Of a stretch of DNA of 9,374 bases, positions 7,721 to 9,374 are shown one piece after another (within the stretch, counting starts at the first letter, position 1; each line of letters opens with the position of its first letter). Where the stretch lies: contig JAAURU010000108.1 in assembly GCA_012032075.1 (NCBI GenBank), positions 1 to 9,374 of the forward strand, given 5' to 3'. The position numbers and the translations under genes were made by a program. This DNA comes from Flavobacterium sp. (GTDB taxonomy: Bacteria > Bacteroidota > Bacteroidia > Flavobacteriales > Flavobacteriaceae). Below the pieces are notes generated by a model. The model was given only the letters and a program-made list of their open reading frames with translations, was not told the origin of the DNA and searched no databases.

Positions 7721-9374
7721 TTAATCTAACTTCTTAGCATTTTTCACTTTTTGATTGGTAATCGCAATTTCAATTACTTCGCTCATTCGATCCACATAAT
7801 GGAATGTTAACCCTTTTAAATATTCTGGCTTGATTTCTTCAATGTCACGTTTATTTTCATGACACAGAATAATTTCTTTTATATTAGCTCTTTTTGCAGC
7901 TAGGATTTTCTCTTTAATTCCTCCTACTGGCAACACTTTTCCTCTTAACGTAATTTCTCCAGTCATAGCAAGGCTTTTCTTTACTTTTCTTTGAGTATAT
8001 GTAGAAACCATTGAGGTTAACATTGCAATTCCAGCACTTGGTCCATCTTTTGGAGTAGCTCCTTCTGGAACGTGTATGTGAATATTATTATTAGTTATTA
8101 CTTCATTTGGAATACCAAATAATTCACTGTTAGATTTTATATATTCCAATGCAATTGTAACTGATTCCTTCATAACCGTTCCAAGGTTACCTGTCATGGT
8201 CATTGTTCCTTTTCCTTTTGAAATTGAAGATTCAATAAACAAAATATCACCTCCTACAGAAGTCCAAGCTAAACCAGTAACAACTCCAGCCGATTCATTA
8301 TTTTCATATTTATCGCGTTCCATTCGAGGAGATTTTAATACTGCTAAAATATCCTCTTCAGTTAAAGTTTTATTGTATTCTTCTTCCATGGCAATGGATT
8401 TTGCTGCATGTCGAACAACTTGAGCAATTTTTTTCTCTAAACCACGCACACCTGATTCACGAGTGTAACCAACAACGATTTTTCCAATTGTTTTTTACCT
8501 ATATGTAAATCATCTGCATTTAAACCGTGTTCCTTTAATTGTTTTGGCAACAAATGCTTTTTTGCAATTTCTACTTTTTCTTCAATAGTATAACCCGACA
8601 TGTTAATGATTTCCATTCTGTCTTTCAAAGCAGGTTGAATGGTTGACAAGCTATTTGAAGTTGCAACAAACATCACTTTAGATAAATCATAACCAATTTC
8701 TAAGAAATTATCATGAAACTCTCCATTTTGTTCAGGATCTAAAACTTCTAACAAAGCAGAAGATGGATCACCATTAAAACTACTTGATAATTTATCAATC
8801 TCATCCAATACAAATACTGGATTTGAAGTTTTTGCTTTTTTAATGCTTTGGATAATTCTACCAGGCATTGCTCCTATATAGGTTTTTCTATGACCGCGTA
8901 TTTCTGCTTCATCACGCATTCCTCCTAAAGAAACTCTCACATATTCTCTACCTAAAGCTTCTGCAATTGATTTTCCTATAGAGGTTTTACCAACACCAGG
9001 AGGCCCAAAAAAACAAAGAATAGGAGATTTCATGTCGTTTCGTAATTTTAAAACAGCCAAGTGCTCTATAATTCGTTTCTTAACATCTTCTAAACCAAAA
9101 TGGTCTCTGTCTAATATTTTCTGTGCTCTTTTCAAATCGAAAATATCTTTCGAATATTCACCCCAAGGCAAATCAAGAAATAATTCTAAATAATTTCTTT
9201 GAATTCCAAAATCAGGTGAATTTGGATTGGAACGTTGTAATTTCGATACTTCCTTTTCAAAATGTTTAGCTACTTCTTCATTCCATTTTTTAGCTTTAGC
9301 TTTCTCACGCATTTCTTCAATTTCAGCCTCAAAAGAAACTCCACCCAATTCTTCTTGAATGGTCTTCATTTGCT
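7721..9374 (-). CDS. lon: ATP-dependent protease Lon, 3' part, cut by right edge (one frameshift)
   Basis: Lon is a cytoplasmic hexameric AAA+ protease that unfolds and degrades misfolded and regulatory proteins. The window holds about the last 550 residues; the start lies beyond the right edge. The frame at the edge reads ...QMKTIQEELGG, matching the QMKxIQxELG block that precedes the ATPase domain in Lon, so that methionine (9369) is internal and not the start. Counting from it: Walker A GPPGVGKT (122-129), Walker B VFVLDE (185-190), sensor-1 FVATSN (234-239), then the lid. One base is missing from the T5 run at 8479-8483; restoring it joins GKKQLEK to IVVGYTRESGVRGLEKKIA. Without it, translation stops at 8437, before the protease domain. 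The C-terminal part carries the serine of PKDGPSAGIAML (serine codon 8036-8038) and, 43 residues on, the lysine of GGIKEKILAAKR (codon 7907-7909), the Ser-Lys catalytic dyad. All key residues are present, so the lesion is probably a sequence error. Confidence 0.95.

Noticed and set aside
8196..8423. Plus-strand open frame antisense to lon
   Set aside because: It is an antisense shadow of conserved Lon protease sequence.
7721..9374. A genuinely split Lon (separate ATPase and protease genes)
   Set aside because: One added base in a five-T run rejoins the canonical sequence exactly, and neighbouring genes show the same type of lesion.

Overview
The window is strongly AT-rich and reads as a member of the Bacteroidota, most likely a Flavobacteriaceae (Flavobacterium-like) bacterium. 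The evidence is the type IX secretion system (T9SS) component PorQ, T9SS C-terminal sorting domains on two secreted enzymes, a membrane-bound TPR/AraC-type regulator of a kind common in this group, A/T-rich leaders without strong Shine-Dalgarno sites, and the gene order lon-porQ-cmk.

Layout. Positions 135-1814 (minus strand) hold a full-length but four-times-interrupted regulator with a signal peptide, TPR-like helices, one membrane segment and a C-terminal AraC-type helix-turn-helix. A gene-free, very AT-rich stretch follows (1815-2673). Two tandem plus-strand genes (2674-3780 and 3850-5215) encode secreted PL14-like polysaccharide lyases. Both end in a T9SS sorting domain, and the second also starts with a carboxypeptidase-regulatory-like domain. 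Each is followed by a hairpin terminator. The rest is on the minus strand: cmk (5398-6078), a small two-helix membrane protein readable only after frame correction (6108-6541), porQ (6588-7607) and the 3' two-thirds of lon (7721 to the right edge). A terminator separates lon from porQ. porQ, the small gene and cmk are closely spaced and look like one operon.

How the parts relate. PorQ belongs to the outer-membrane machinery that anchors the T9SS sortase complex, and the two lyases carry the signals that machinery recognises, so exporter part and cargo lie in the same window. The divergent regulator next to the lyases is a plausible local controller. That is inferred from position only.

The most important reading note is that five of the seven genes are broken by single-base indels, nearly all in A/T homopolymers: 11 lesions, 6 losses and 5 gains. 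In every case, undoing them restores a gene of the expected length and a whole number of codons. The hits include lon and porQ, so base-calling error in the source assembly is the simplest explanation, and genes here should be read in corrected form. I found no RNA genes, CRISPR array, insertion sequence or prophage. The nearest thing to a distinctive system is the pair of T9SS-exported PL14-like lyases beside a membrane-spanning regulator, with no SusC/SusD pair visible.
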